Part shown: positions 49,212 to 58,743 of the stretch, in pieces
How the letters are laid out: the number at the start of each line of letters is the position of its first letter
Position numbering within the stretch: the stretch's first letter is position 1
Assembly (NCBI GenBank): GCA_947627725.1
Contig: CANQXE010000011.1
Coordinates: 1-64,000, forward strand
DNA: 64,000 bases
Source of the DNA: an uncultured Clostridia bacterium
GTDB lineage: Bacteria > Bacillota > Clostridia > Oscillospirales > Acutalibacteraceae
Reading direction: 5' to 3'
Made by a program: the position numbers and the translations under genes
The notes under the pieces: generated by a model
Database searches by the model: none
What the model saw: the letters and a program-made list of their open reading frames with translations, nothing else
Told to the model about the DNA's origin: nothing

Positions 49212-49228
49212 CCTACTATATCGGTAGG
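49212..49228. promoter_or_regulatory. operator-like palindrome (CCTA-N9-TAGG) in the metY leader
   Basis: CCTACTATATCGGTAGG just downstream of the predicted TSS. Confidence 0.65.
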
Positions 49229-49245
49229 CTTTCTGTGTTTTTTAT

Positions 49246-49274
49246 ACTATACATCATCTTCAAAGCTTTGTCAA
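49246..49274 (-). promoter_or_regulatory. sigma-A type promoter of metY-cysK
   Basis: TTGACA-17-TATAGT on the - strand. Confidence 0.78.
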
Positions 49275-49358
49275 TAGCATTTCAGGAAAAATTTGAATAT
49301 TTTTTTGCAAGTTATTAATCTGTAAATTTTCAACAATACCCTTTTAATTTAATATGTA

Positions 49359-49388
49359 AAAAGTCAAAGCAAAATCTGCTTTGACTTT
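49359..49388 (-). terminator. intrinsic terminator
   Basis: AAAGTCAAAGCA...TGCTTTGACTTT downstream of the Fe-ADH gene. Confidence 0.7.
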
Positions 49389-49392
49389 AAAT

Positions 49393-50421
49393 TTAATTTA
49401 TATTCATAAATGAGCGGTAAATATTTTCAATATCATCATAATCAAACCGCATGGGGTGATTGCTCATACGCTCAATATTCACTCCGCGTATACATTCATC
49501 AAGCTCCTTTTCTGTCAGGTTCAAGTCATCGCAAAGACCCAATTCCCTTAGCAAATCCTGAAACGTCTGTGGCGTAAAGCCGGAAATTATTTCCGTTTCC
49601 GCAAGCAGAAGCTCAAGCTCGGCAGTCCTGCAGTTTTCAAGCATATACTGCCAGATATATGCAAGGCAGAGAGCAACTGCCTGACCGTGCGGATACCCCT
49701 TCAGCTTATGAAGCTTATAGCTCATTGCGTGGGGTGCGGCAGTCCTGGCAATATTGATTGCTCTGCCGGCAAGCTCGCTGCATTTCATCATCGGCTCGTA
49801 GGATGATTGATCATCATCAAGGTATTTTTGAAAATAATGATTGAAAAGCTCCAGAGCCTCCTGTGCGTATTCCCTGCTCTTATCGGTTGCGTCAACCGAC
49901 CAGTAAGCCTCAACGCTGTGTGAAAAGGCGTCAAGAGCCGTTACAACTCTTTGACGATGCGGGAGTGATTCAAGGGTTGTGTAATCAAATACGGCATAAT
50001 CAGGTATTATATCGTAGCTTCCTACAGATTCCTTATCGCCGTGATTATAAAGTACCGCGAAGCGTGTAACCTCTGCTCCCGTTCCTGCGGTTGTCGGCAC
50101 TGCAAGAATCTTTACATCGGATTCTGCAAAAAGTTTAATTGCCTTTGCAACGTCCATTGCGCTTCCGCCGCCCACAGTTATTATAAAATCGCACCCTTCA
50201 TTTTTAAAAACATCAACGCCTGCTTTTACTGAAGAAACCTCCGGAAAAGGCTCAAAGTCCGTAAATGCGACGCATGAAAATGAAAGCTCTTCAATAGCTT
50301 TTCTGTACCCGTATCTGTCATATTCACGGCTTGCTACAAAAAGAATTTTATCAGGTTTTTCTTTATTTAAAATAGATTTAAACTGATTTATAAATTTTTC
50401 ATTATTATAATCATATTCCAT
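49393..50421 (-). CDS. iron-containing alcohol dehydrogenase family protein
   Basis: VGGGSAMDVAKAI, PTTAGTGAEVT, ALDAFSHSVEAYWS motifs. Confidence 0.88.
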   Translation of the reverse strand: MEYDYNNEKFINQFKSILNKEKPDKILFVASREYDRYGYRKAIEELSFSCVAFTDFEPFPEVSSVKAGVDVFKNEGCDFIITVGGGSAMDVAKAIKLFAESDVKILAVPTTAGTGAEVTRFAVLYNHGDKESVGSYDIIPDYAVFDYTTLESLPHRQRVVTALDAFSHSVEAYWSVDATDKSREYAQEALELFNHYFQKYLDDDQSSYEPMMKCSELAGRAINIARTAAPHAMSYKLHKLKGYPHGQAVALCLAYIWQYMLENCRTAELELLLAETEIISGFTPQTFQDLLRELGLCDDLNLTEKELDECIRGVNIERMSNHPMRFDYDDIENIYRSFMNIN

Positions 50422-50425
50422 AAAA

Positions 50426-51298
50426 TCACTTCACAATCTTACATCCTTTTGACACAGGAGTCGTAACGGCAATATCCTTGGCAAATAATTTAAGTCTGCC
50501 TGCCGCTGTCATCGCTTTTTCCTTATCGTCAAAAATACCGAATACTGTCGGACCGCTGCCGCTCATACATACACCGAGCGCTCCGCTTTCACGCATTATA
50601 CTTTTTATATCAACCTTGTTAGGTACGTCAATAAACTGCTCAAAAACATTTTCCATTTTTAATGCGATATCCGCCAGGTTTCTGCTCTGAATTGCACAGA
50701 GCATACCGAGCTTGTCAGGAGTATGTACCTTATTGCACGCATCAAACTGCTTATAAGCATAAGCTGTATTTACGCTCACATCGGGCTTGGCAATCAGAAT
50801 AAAACAGCGCCTAAGCGGTTTAACCTTATGGAGAACATCGCCTATTCCCTGAGCAAGAAGTGTTCCGCCTTTAATGCAAAAAGGAACGTCCGCGCCGATT
50901 TTTACACCAATATTACATAGCTCATCCTCAGTCAGCCCCGCGCCTGTAAGCTCATTGAGAGCAACAAGAACGCCTGCGCCGTCGGCGCTTCCTCCCGCAA
51001 GTCCCGCGGCATGTGGTATTCTTTTAACAATATCAATATTAATACCCTTGTTTTTTATCTTAGTTGCGTTGAAAAATAACGCAGCCGCCCTGTAAGCAAT
51101 ATTTTTTTCATCCAACGGAATATCGCTTATATTGCAGGAAATGGTTATTTTCTTTGATTTTGTCTGTGTAACGGTAACGGTATCATAAAGACCTATACTC
51201 TGCATTATCATAAACAAATCGTGATATCCGTCAGTCCGCTTTGCGACGATATCAAGCATTAAATTTATTTTCGCGTATGCTTTTACCTTAATTTCCAT
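50426..51298 (-). CDS. ispE: 4-diphosphocytidyl-2-C-methyl-D-erythritol kinase
   Basis: AYAKINLMLDIVAKRTDGYHDL, PHAAGLAGGSADGAG; start taken at MEIKVKAYAK. Confidence 0.94.
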   Translation of the reverse strand: MEIKVKAYAKINLMLDIVAKRTDGYHDLFMIMQSIGLYDTVTVTQTKSKKITISCNISDIPLDEKNIAYRAAALFFNATKIKNKGINIDIVKRIPHAAGLAGGSADGAGVLVALNELTGAGLTEDELCNIGVKIGADVPFCIKGGTLLAQGIGDVLHKVKPLRRCFILIAKPDVSVNTAYAYKQFDACNKVHTPDKLGMLCAIQSRNLADIALKMENVFEQFIDVPNKVDIKSIMRESGALGVCMSGSGPTVFGIFDDKEKAMTAAGRLKLFAKDIAVTTPVSKGCKIVK

Positions 51299-52475
51299 TC
51301 TGAACTCCAAGCTCTTTTATAAATTCACCTATGCGCTTAACAGCTTCTCTGATATTTTCAATCGAGTAGCAATAGGAAACACGAATAAAGCCCTCGCCGC
51401 TGTCACCGAAAGCATTGCCGGGTACAACGGCAACACGCTTGCTCATTATGAGCTTTTCACAAAATTCTTCAGAGGAAAGACCTGTCGATTTGATGCAAGG
51501 AAAAATATAGAAAGCTCCTTCAGGCTCAAAGCAGTCAAGCCCGATTTCCCGAAATGCGTTAACTGTGTATCTTCTTCTCATATCGTAATCCACGAGCATT
51601 TTCCGTATATCCTCATCGCCGTTTCTGAGCGCCTCAACGGCAGCCTGCTGAGAATTTGTAGGAGCCGACATAATTGCGTACTGGTGGAGCTTTGTCATCT
51701 GTTTTATAACAGGCTCAGGTCCTAAGGCATAACCGAGTCTCCATCCTGTCATTGAATATGTTTTTGAAAAGCCGTTTATAACAACAGTACGCTCTTTCAT
51801 TCCCGTAACGGAGGCGATTGAAAAATGCTTCTGGTCTCCGTAAGTAAGCTCGCTGTATATTTCGTCGGAAAGGACAAATAAATTGTTTGCTTTAATCACC
51901 CTTGAAATTGCAACAAGATCGTCCTTGCGCATAACTGCGCCGGTCGGATTATTAGGATACGGCAGAACAAGAAGCTTTGTCTTATTCGTAATGGCACCCT
52001 CAAGCTCCTGAGGAGTAAGCCTGAAATTATTTTCATTTTTAGTTTCAAGCGGTACGGCAACACCGCCGCACATTTCAACAATTGGCTTATAGCAAACGAA
52101 TGAAGGCTCAACGACAAGCACCTCGTCACCGGGACACACAAGTGTGCGTATGCACATATCAATGCCCTCCGAGCCGCCGACGGTTACCATTATTTCATTT
52201 TTCGGGTCATATTCAATATTGTATTTAATATTATAGAATCTTGATATTTCTGTTCTGAGTTCGATAAGTCCCGCATTAGCGGTATACCTTGTAGCACCTC
52301 GCTCCAGATTTTCAATACCCTTTTGACGTACATGCCAAGGCGTCAGGAAATCAGGCTCACCGACACCGAGAGAAATAACATTATCCATTTCCTCCGCAAT
52401 AGAAAAAAACTTTCTTATTCCGCTCGGCTTAATATCCAAAATTCTCTTATTTATAAATTCTTCGTAGTTAATCAA
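51288..52475 (-). CDS. class I/II PLP aminotransferase
   Basis: SLGVGEPDFLTPWH, NPTGAV, NGFSKTYSMTGWRLGY. Confidence 0.93.
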   Translation of the reverse strand: MINYEEFINKRILDIKPSGIRKFFSIAEEMDNVISLGVGEPDFLTPWHVRQKGIENLERGATRYTANAGLIELRTEISRFYNIKYNIEYDPKNEIMVTVGGSEGIDMCIRTLVCPGDEVLVVEPSFVCYKPIVEMCGGVAVPLETKNENNFRLTPQELEGAITNKTKLLVLPYPNNPTGAVMRKDDLVAISRVIKANNLFVLSDEIYSELTYGDQKHFSIASVTGMKERTVVINGFSKTYSMTGWRLGYALGPEPVIKQMTKLHQYAIMSAPTNSQQAAVEALRNGDEDIRKMLVDYDMRRRYTVNAFREIGLDCFEPEGAFYIFPCIKSTGLSSEEFCEKLIMSKRVAVVPGNAFGDSGEGFIRVSYCYSIENIREAVKRIGEFIKELGVQNGN

Positions 52476-52951
52476 AAGGAAATGTTCCCCCTATCGTCAG
52501 CAGGTCGCTCGGAGAACATAACTCCCTGTTCCTTGTACTTTTTTAAAATAAAATGGGTTGCGGTGGACATAACACTGTCCATAGGAGCCAGACGGTTTGC
52601 AACAAACATTGCAACCTCCTGAAAAGATTTATCGGTTACAAGACAGCAAAGGTCAAAGCCTCCGCTCATAAGATAGATGCTCTCCACCTCGTCAAGCTGG
52701 GCAATACGGTTTGCGACCTCGTCAAAGCCGTTTTCAAACTTAGGGTGAACCTTAATCTCAATCAGGGCGGTAACGGTTTGCGCGTTTGCTTTTTCCTTAT
52801 CAATCATGGCGCGGTAGCCCTTGATAATTCCGCTCTTTTCATAAAGACGGATTTTTTCCTCAACCTCCTCTTCGGAAATACCGAGCATAACAGCAATTTC
52901 CTTATTCGTAAGTCTCGGATTTTTTTCAATCAATGATAAAAGCTTATCCAT
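52472..52951 (-). CDS. Lrp/AsnC family regulator
   Basis: HTH LTNKEIAVMLGISEEEVEEKIRLYEKSGIIKGYRAMID plus RAM-like domain. Confidence 0.92.
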   Translation of the reverse strand: MDKLLSLIEKNPRLTNKEIAVMLGISEEEVEEKIRLYEKSGIIKGYRAMIDKEKANAQTVTALIEIKVHPKFENGFDEVANRIAQLDEVESIYLMSGGFDLCCLVTDKSFQEVAMFVANRLAPMDSVMSTATHFILKKYKEQGVMFSERPADDRGNISF

Positions 52952-52961
52952 ACGTTAAACC

Positions 52962-53774
52962 TCACTCAATCTTTATCAGCAAAGGCTGACGATTTTTAAA
53001 TATTGTAATATTGCGAAAGCCCGCGTCATAAGCGGTTTTCATACCTCTATCAATTCCCTGCATAATCCTGTCGGCATAGTGGGCGTCAGAGCCTACGGTA
53101 ACATATTCTCCGCCTGCGTCTCTGAATCGTTTAACAAGACTTATATCGGGCAGAGTATCGGAAATTTCCATAAAAAGCCCGGATGTATTAATTTCGAGCG
53201 CCTTTTTATTCTTTACAAGATTTTCAAAAATACTGTCAATAATTTCACTGAATTTTGACATATCCACCTTTATTTTTTCCTTTGCGACAATATATCTCAA
53301 AGGATATGTAAAATGTGCGAGAGAGTCAAACGAGGACTCCCATTCAGACAGTTCAAGCAGTCCTTCAAAATATTGTGTCAGCAGTTTATATATATCAAAT
53401 TTACTGTAATCAAGAAAATAGAAATCCTCCATATTTTCAAGATTATGAAGAGAACCTAAAATAAAATCATAGCTGTACTCGCTTAAAATTTTGTCAGTCT
53501 GTTCCTTTCGATATATACCCTGACCGATTTCAAGCCCTTTTAATAAGCAGAGCCTGTCCTTATATTTTTCCTGTAATTGAGAAAGCTCCTTAGTCTGGGC
53601 AGAGCAGAGTGCTTCAGCGTCCATATCGGCGCCGTCAATATCACAATGGTCGGTGATTGCGAGCGTTTTAACGCCCTTTTCTATTGCGCTTTGGCACATC
53701 TTTTCACAAGGGTCATTACCGTCAAAGCTGTAAATGCTGTGGGTATGCAAATCTACAATATTACTGAAATTCAC
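52962..53774 (-). CDS. PHP-domain phosphoesterase (histidinol-phosphatase-like)
   Basis: DLHTHSIYSFDG, AITDHCDIDGAD, GSDAHYAD. Confidence 0.87.
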   Translation of the reverse strand: MNFSNIVDLHTHSIYSFDGNDPCEKMCQSAIEKGVKTLAITDHCDIDGADMDAEALCSAQTKELSQLQEKYKDRLCLLKGLEIGQGIYRKEQTDKILSEYSYDFILGSLHNLENMEDFYFLDYSKFDIYKLLTQYFEGLLELSEWESSFDSLAHFTYPLRYIVAKEKIKVDMSKFSEIIDSIFENLVKNKKALEINTSGLFMEISDTLPDISLVKRFRDAGGEYVTVGSDAHYADRIMQGIDRGMKTAYDAGFRNITIFKNRQPLLIKIE

Positions 53775-53865
53775 GAAAATTCCTTTCCTGCAATTACTAT
53801 TACAAAATTTGTAAGGTTATTTTAACACATAACCAAAAAAAATTAAATATATTTCTGTACTTTAT

Positions 53866-53893
53866 TGAAAAAAGTTTATTACTCTGTTATAAT
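53866..53893 (+). promoter_or_regulatory. sigma-A type promoter
   Basis: TTGAAA-16-TATAAT. Confidence 0.6.
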
Positions 53894-53921
53894 TTTCACA
53901 TATATTTATGGAGGTAAGGTT

Positions 53922-54191
53922 ATGAGAGCGGTTATAACAGTTGTAGGTAAGGACACAGTGGGCATACTCGCCAAGGTATCAGAAATCTGCGCTAAAAGCA
54001 ATGTGAATATTACCGAAGTATCGCAGACTGTTATGGAGGATATGTTCTGTATGATTATGATGGCTGACATATCGGCAAGCAGTATTGAATTTACAAAATT
54101 TTCTGACGAGCTTTCAAAATACGGTGAAGATAATAATCTCTCAATACACGCAATGCACGAAGAAATTTTCAATTCAATGCACAGAATTTAG
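53922..54191 (+). CDS. ACT-domain protein
   Basis: MRAVITVVGKDTVGILAKVSEICAKSNVNITEVSQTV; start corrected from 53865. Confidence 0.92.
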   Translation: MRAVITVVGKDTVGILAKVSEICAKSNVNITEVSQTVMEDMFCMIMMADISASSIEFTKFSDELSKYGEDNNLSIHAMHEEIFNSMHRI

Positions 54192-54203
54192 GAGGACAGG
54201 TCC

Positions 54204-55559
54204 TTGATTAATACAAACGATATTCTTGAAACCATAAGAATGATTCAGGATGAATGTCTTGATATACGAACAACAACAATGGGTATTTCCCTCTTGGACT
54301 GCGCTGATTCAAGCATTGATAAATCCTGTGAAAAGATATATGACAAAATCTGCAAAAAAGCGGAAAAACTTGTTGAGACAGGCGAGCAGATTGAAAAGGA
54401 ATACGGTATTCCGATTATTAACAAGCGTGTCAGCGTTACTCCGATTGCCATTCTTGCAGGTGTAAGCGGGGGCGATCCCGTTAAATACGCGCTTGCCCTT
54501 GAAAAAGCGGCAGGAACAATAGGCGTTAATTTTATCGGGGGATACAGCGCGTTGGTTCAAAAGGGATTCGCCGCAGGAGATCTTGAGCTGATTCATTCAA
54601 TTCCGCAGGCGCTTGCGCAGACAGAGCATATATGCTCCTCAGTAAATATCGGCTCAACCAAGGCAGGAATAAACCTTGACGCAGTTAAGTTAATGGGACA
54701 AAAGGTTAAAGAATCAGCCGAGCTTACAAAGGATAACGACTGTATAGCGGCGGGTAAGCTTGTTGTATTCTGCAACGCACCCGAGGACAATCCGTTTATG
54801 GCGGGCGCATTTCACGGAGTCTCTGAGCCTGACTGTGTAATAAATGTCGGCGTATCCGGACCCGGTGTTGTAAGAAGCGCTGTTTCAAAACACCCCGATT
54901 ACTCTATTAACGAAATTGCAGAGCTTATAAAAAAGACAGCCTTTAAAGTTACGAGAATGGGACAGCTTGTCGGAGTTGAGGCATCAAAAAGGCTCGGCGT
55001 GCCGTTTGGAATTGTTGACCTTTCGCTTGCCCCTACTCCCGCAGTCGGTGATTCCGTTGCCCATATTCTTGAAGAAATCGGTCTTGAACAATGCGGAGCG
55101 GCAGGCACTACGGCTTGTCTCGCAATGCTGAATGACGCAGTTAAAAAGGGCGGCGTTATGGCTTCTTCAAGCGTTGGAGGACTTTCCGGAGCATTTATTC
55201 CTGTTTCAGAGGATGCGGGTATGATTGACGCGGCAAAATCAGGCTCACTTACAATAGAAAAGCTTGAGGCAATGACGGCAGTCTGCTCCGTCGGTCTTGA
55301 TATGATTGTTATACCCGGTGACACAACGCCGGAAATTATAAGCGGTATAATCGCAGACGAAGCCGCAATCGGTATGGTAAACGGCAAAACTACCGCAGTC
55401 AGAGTTATTCCCGCAATCGGAAAAAATATAGGCGACGAGCTTGAATTCGGAGGACTTTTGGGCAGCGGTCCCGTTATGAAGGTAAATACCTGCTCCCCTG
55501 CTCAGTTTATCAACAGAGGCGGTAAAATCCCGGCACCCCTCCACAGTCTTAAAAACTGA
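54204..55559 (+). CDS. PFL/UPF0210 (DUF711) family protein
   Basis: 451 aa, typical partner of an ACT-domain gene; [26 protein letters not shown]. Confidence 0.88.
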   Translation: MINTNDILETIRMIQDECLDIRTTTMGISLLDCADSSIDKSCEKIYDKICKKAEKLVETGEQIEKEYGIPIINKRVSVTPIAILAGVSGGDPVKYALALEKAAGTIGVNFIGGYSALVQKGFAAGDLELIHSIPQALAQTEHICSSVNIGSTKAGINLDAVKLMGQKVKESAELTKDNDCIAAGKLVVFCNAPEDNPFMAGAFHGVSEPDCVINVGVSGPGVVRSAVSKHPDYSINEIAELIKKTAFKVTRMGQLVGVEASKRLGVPFGIVDLSLAPTPAVGDSVAHILEEIGLEQCGAAGTTACLAMLNDAVKKGGVMASSSVGGLSGAFIPVSEDAGMIDAAKSGSLTIEKLEAMTAVCSVGLDMIVIPGDTTPEIISGIIADEAAIGMVNGKTTAVRVIPAIGKNIGDELEFGGLLGSGPVMKVNTCSPAQFINRGGKIPAPLHSLKN

Positions 55560-55564
55560 TACAG

Positions 55565-55600
55565 AAAAAACTGCACGGCAAAACACGCCGTGCAGTTTTT
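55565..55600 (+). terminator. intrinsic terminator
   Basis: AAAAAACTGCACGGC aaaacac GCCGTGCAGTTTTT. Confidence 0.9.
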
Positions 55601-55605
55601 ATATG

Positions 55606-55639
55606 AAAAATGACCCTTGCAATTTGCAAAGGTCATTTT
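55606..55639 (-). terminator. intrinsic terminator (opposite strand partner)
   Basis: AAAATGACC...TTGCAATTTGCAA...GGTCATTTT. Confidence 0.7.
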
Positions 55640-55651
55640 AATTACTGATTA

Positions 55652-56521
55652 TTATTCACCAAAAAGATAATTAGTATTATTAAATGTAATCGGTGTAAAT
55701 TCTCCGCCGTGATAATAGTACGCAGCGGAAAGTTTAACAGATACAGCGAATGTCTTACCTCCGCAGGTGAACATATAGCAATCTGCACCGTTGACATTTT
55801 CAATTCTGTTATTATATGAGATCGCGGTGCTTGAAGGATCACTGCTGTAACCGAGGTCAGCCCAATTATCATTGAGAACCTGCTTTAAGTAAAGTTTTGC
55901 GTCGGCAATACTGTAATCGGGAGTAGTCGTAATCTCATGCGGATTTGAATATGTTTCAAAATCAGCGGGCGCTTTTTCAGTGCTTGCTGTTGTTGTTTCA
56001 TCCCCGTTATGCATAGGATTATACTGATAGCTGATAAACATAATCATAAAGTAAATAAGGAACCAAATAAGAAGAATAAGGATAATCATTAAAACGATTT
56101 TTCCCGCTTTATTATTATTGATAACCGCAGTATTTACAAATTCCTCTTCAGTAGGAACTGCGATAGGAACAAACGGTTTACCCTTCTTGGCACACTTCTT
56201 TTCAGCCTTAGCGTTCTTCTTTTCAATCTTTTTTATGTATTTTGTATAGGCAACATGTGCAGCCTTTTCCGCCTTAATTTCGCTCTTGGTCTGATAATCC
56301 TCTATTGCCGGAATTGCAATAGGAGTAAAATCCTTGCCGTCCTTTGCAGCTTTAGCCTGCAGCTTCTGATTTTTCTTCTCAGTATCGTTTACAAATTTCT
56401 GATAATTTTTTGCATGCTGCTTATCCGCTTTCGCTTTTGCTTTGGCAGCGACAGCCTGTGCTTTCGCATTTTTCTTTTCCTGCTTAGCTTCTTTTTTTGC
56501 AATCTTATCTTCTTTACTCAA
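55652..56521 (-). CDS. unknown protein: Lys/Ala-rich tandem repeat, one TM helix, C-terminal domain
   Basis: two ~52-aa repeats (EKKNxK...GKxFxPIA[IV]P) then VLMIILILLIWFLIYFMIMF. Confidence 0.75.
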   Translation of the reverse strand: MSKEDKIAKKEAKQEKKNAKAQAVAAKAKAKADKQHAKNYQKFVNDTEKKNQKLQAKAAKDGKDFTPIAIPAIEDYQTKSEIKAEKAAHVAYTKYIKKIEKKNAKAEKKCAKKGKPFVPIAVPTEEEFVNTAVINNNKAGKIVLMIILILLIWFLIYFMIMFISYQYNPMHNGDETTTASTEKAPADFETYSNPHEITTTPDYSIADAKLYLKQVLNDNWADLGYSSDPSSTAISYNNRIENVNGADCYMFTCGGKTFAVSVKLSAAYYYHGGEFTPITFNNTNYLFGE

Positions 56522-56690
56522 GGCATTAACCCCCTTTTAAGTCTGTATTTAGTATAACATCATAAATATAAAATTTCAATAAAAATTTTTTCATAAATAG
56601 CCGTATTTTGTGAACATTTTGTAAACATTGCAACAATATAGTGTGTATTTGTGAGATTTTATTGGAATAGTTTATTAACAAAGTGTTATT

Positions 56691-57869
56691 TTATCCATTT
56701 TTTACTATATTTCTGATTTGTCTTAATGACATATTATTTTCACGTGCAAGCCGTCTTAAATCCTCGTACTCGTATTTTGTCTTTGTAACGCCGTATCCTG
56801 CAGACGTCTTTGCGCAAACTGTACCAAATGGAGTATTAATTTCATCTGTTTTCCTGTCAAGGACATATCTGTTACAAATATGCTCTCTGATACCTATTGT
56901 AGAAGTATACTTAAATATAAGCTTAATTATATCACTTTTATCCTCTTTCCTGCACAGGACAGTTAAAACAGTACCGATACGTGACTTTTTCATATACGCC
57001 GGCTGTGTATAAACATCTACCGCTCCCGCGTCAAAAAGCATCTCTACCGCAAAGGCAGTCTCCTCCGCTGTCATATCGTCGATATTGCAAATAAGCTCTG
57101 AAATCTCATCAACAGGATTATTTTCGCTTTCACCTAAAAACACTCTCACACAGTTTGCCTGTTCAAATTCCCTGCGCCCTATACCGTAGCCGACTTTTTC
57201 CACGGTCATTAAGGGCATTTCTGAAAATTCGCAGTCATACGCTTTAATAATTGCGGCGCCTGTAGGTGTGCAAAGCTCTGAATTAATTCCGCTTTTATAA
57301 TAAGGTATGCCCTTTAAAATTTCGGCTGTTGCAGGCGCGGGCACAGGCAGTATTCCGTGAGCGCATTTGACAGTACCGTTTCCGACATTAATCGGAGATA
57401 CAACAATTTTATCCGCTTTCAGATTATCAATAAGAAAACAGCATATAACGATGTCGGCTACCGCGTCGAGCATACCAAGCTCATGAAAATGCACCATAGA
57501 AACATCAGCATTATGTACTTTACCCTCAGCCTCTGCAACGATGTGATACACTTCCTTGGCCTTTTCCTTTATCACATCTGACACATTCAGGCTGTCAATA
57601 ACAATATTCACGTCTGACAATTTCCTGTGAATATGATTATGATGTGCGTGAACGGTTTCACTCTCCTCCTCACCGTCAATGACAACTCTTGCCCTTGTAC
57701 CGCTTATACCGCAGGCTTCGGAATTTTCAAAGCTGATATTTGTAAACGGGAGTCCGATTGAGTTTATTTTCTCAAGAACAGCGCTCTTATCATCAACAAG
57801 CTCCCAAAGAGCTGACATAAGCATATCGCCTGCTATCCCCATATTACATTCTATAAATAAAGTTCTCAT
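56691..57869 (-). CDS. larC: nickel-pincer cofactor biosynthesis protein LarC (single full-length ORF)
   Basis: LFIECNMGIAGDMLMSAL, HAHHNHIHRKLSDV, HFHELGMLDAVADIV. Confidence 0.93.
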   Translation of the reverse strand: MRTLFIECNMGIAGDMLMSALWELVDDKSAVLEKINSIGLPFTNISFENSEACGISGTRARVVIDGEEESETVHAHHNHIHRKLSDVNIVIDSLNVSDVIKEKAKEVYHIVAEAEGKVHNADVSMVHFHELGMLDAVADIVICCFLIDNLKADKIVVSPINVGNGTVKCAHGILPVPAPATAEILKGIPYYKSGINSELCTPTGAAIIKAYDCEFSEMPLMTVEKVGYGIGRREFEQANCVRVFLGESENNPVDEISELICNIDDMTAEETAFAVEMLFDAGAVDVYTQPAYMKKSRIGTVLTVLCRKEDKSDIIKLIFKYTSTIGIREHICNRYVLDRKTDEINTPFGTVCAKTSAGYGVTKTKYEYEDLRRLARENNMSLRQIRNIVKNG

Positions 57870-57878
57870 ATGCTCACC

Positions 57879-58628
57879 TTATAATTTATTTATCATATTT
57901 GCAAGGTAGCCCGCACCGAATCCGTTATCTATATTTACAACGCTTACCCCGCTTGCGCACGAATTGAGCATTGACAAAAGCGCTGAAAGTCCGCCGAAGT
58001 TTGCACCGTATCCTACTGATGTCGGGACGGCAATTACGGGACAGTCAACCATTCCGCCGATAACGCTTGCAAGCGCGCCCTCCATTCCGGCAACAGTGAC
58101 AATAACTTTCGCATCGGATAAATCATCGATACTGTTCATAAGCCTGTGAACGCCTGAAACACCGACATCATAAAGCCTTAAAACATTATTCCCGTAAAAC
58201 TCCGCTGTAAGAGCAGCCTCCTCGGCAACAGGTATATCGCTTGTCCCGCCTGTCGCAATAACTATCTTGCCCACTCCGTTTTCGGCAGATATTTTTTCCC
58301 CCGCAATTCCGATTTTTGACAGCTTGTCATAAAATAAAGGTACTTTTGAGGAAATATATTCATACGCGCTTTGGCTCATTTTTGTTATCAAAACCGACTT
58401 TTCACCGTTTGCAAGCATTGCTTTAACAATTTCAAGTATCTGTTCCTCCGTCTTACCTGCGCCGTAAATAACCTCGGCGGCACCCTGACGCACTCCTCTG
58501 TGATGGTCAACTTTGGCAAAGCCCAAATCCTCAAAAGGCGCTGTTTTTATTTTAAGCGCCGCTTCATCACAGGAGATTTCACCGGCGGCAACCTGTCTTA
58601 GAATTGACCGCAATTCTGCTTTATTCAT
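57879..58628 (-). CDS. larB: nickel-pincer cofactor biosynthesis protein LarB
   Basis: DHHRGVRQGAAEVIYGAGKT, ATGGTSDIPVAEEAA, VAGMEGALASVIGGMVDCPVIAVPTSVGYG. Confidence 0.94.
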   Translation of the reverse strand: MNKAELRSILRQVAAGEISCDEAALKIKTAPFEDLGFAKVDHHRGVRQGAAEVIYGAGKTEEQILEIVKAMLANGEKSVLITKMSQSAYEYISSKVPLFYDKLSKIGIAGEKISAENGVGKIVIATGGTSDIPVAEEAALTAEFYGNNVLRLYDVGVSGVHRLMNSIDDLSDAKVIVTVAGMEGALASVIGGMVDCPVIAVPTSVGYGANFGGLSALLSMLNSCASGVSVVNIDNGFGAGYLANMINKL

Positions 58629-58715
58629 TAATACATCTTCCCTTTACAGCAAAGCTAATACTATTTTCATAATAACACTATATCAAAATATTTCTAAAAA
58701 ATAAAGAGAAAATAT

Positions 58716-58741
58716 ATAAAAAACTGCTGTCAGTAACAGCA
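58716..58741 (-). terminator. intrinsic terminator
   Basis: - strand TGCTGT tactg ACAGCA followed by GTTTTTTATA. Confidence 0.7.
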
Positions 58742-58743
58742 AT

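Noticed and set aside
54899-55387. 162-aa antisense ORF inside the UPF0210 gene
   Set aside because: Shadow ORF with Ser/Pro/Ile-biased composition.
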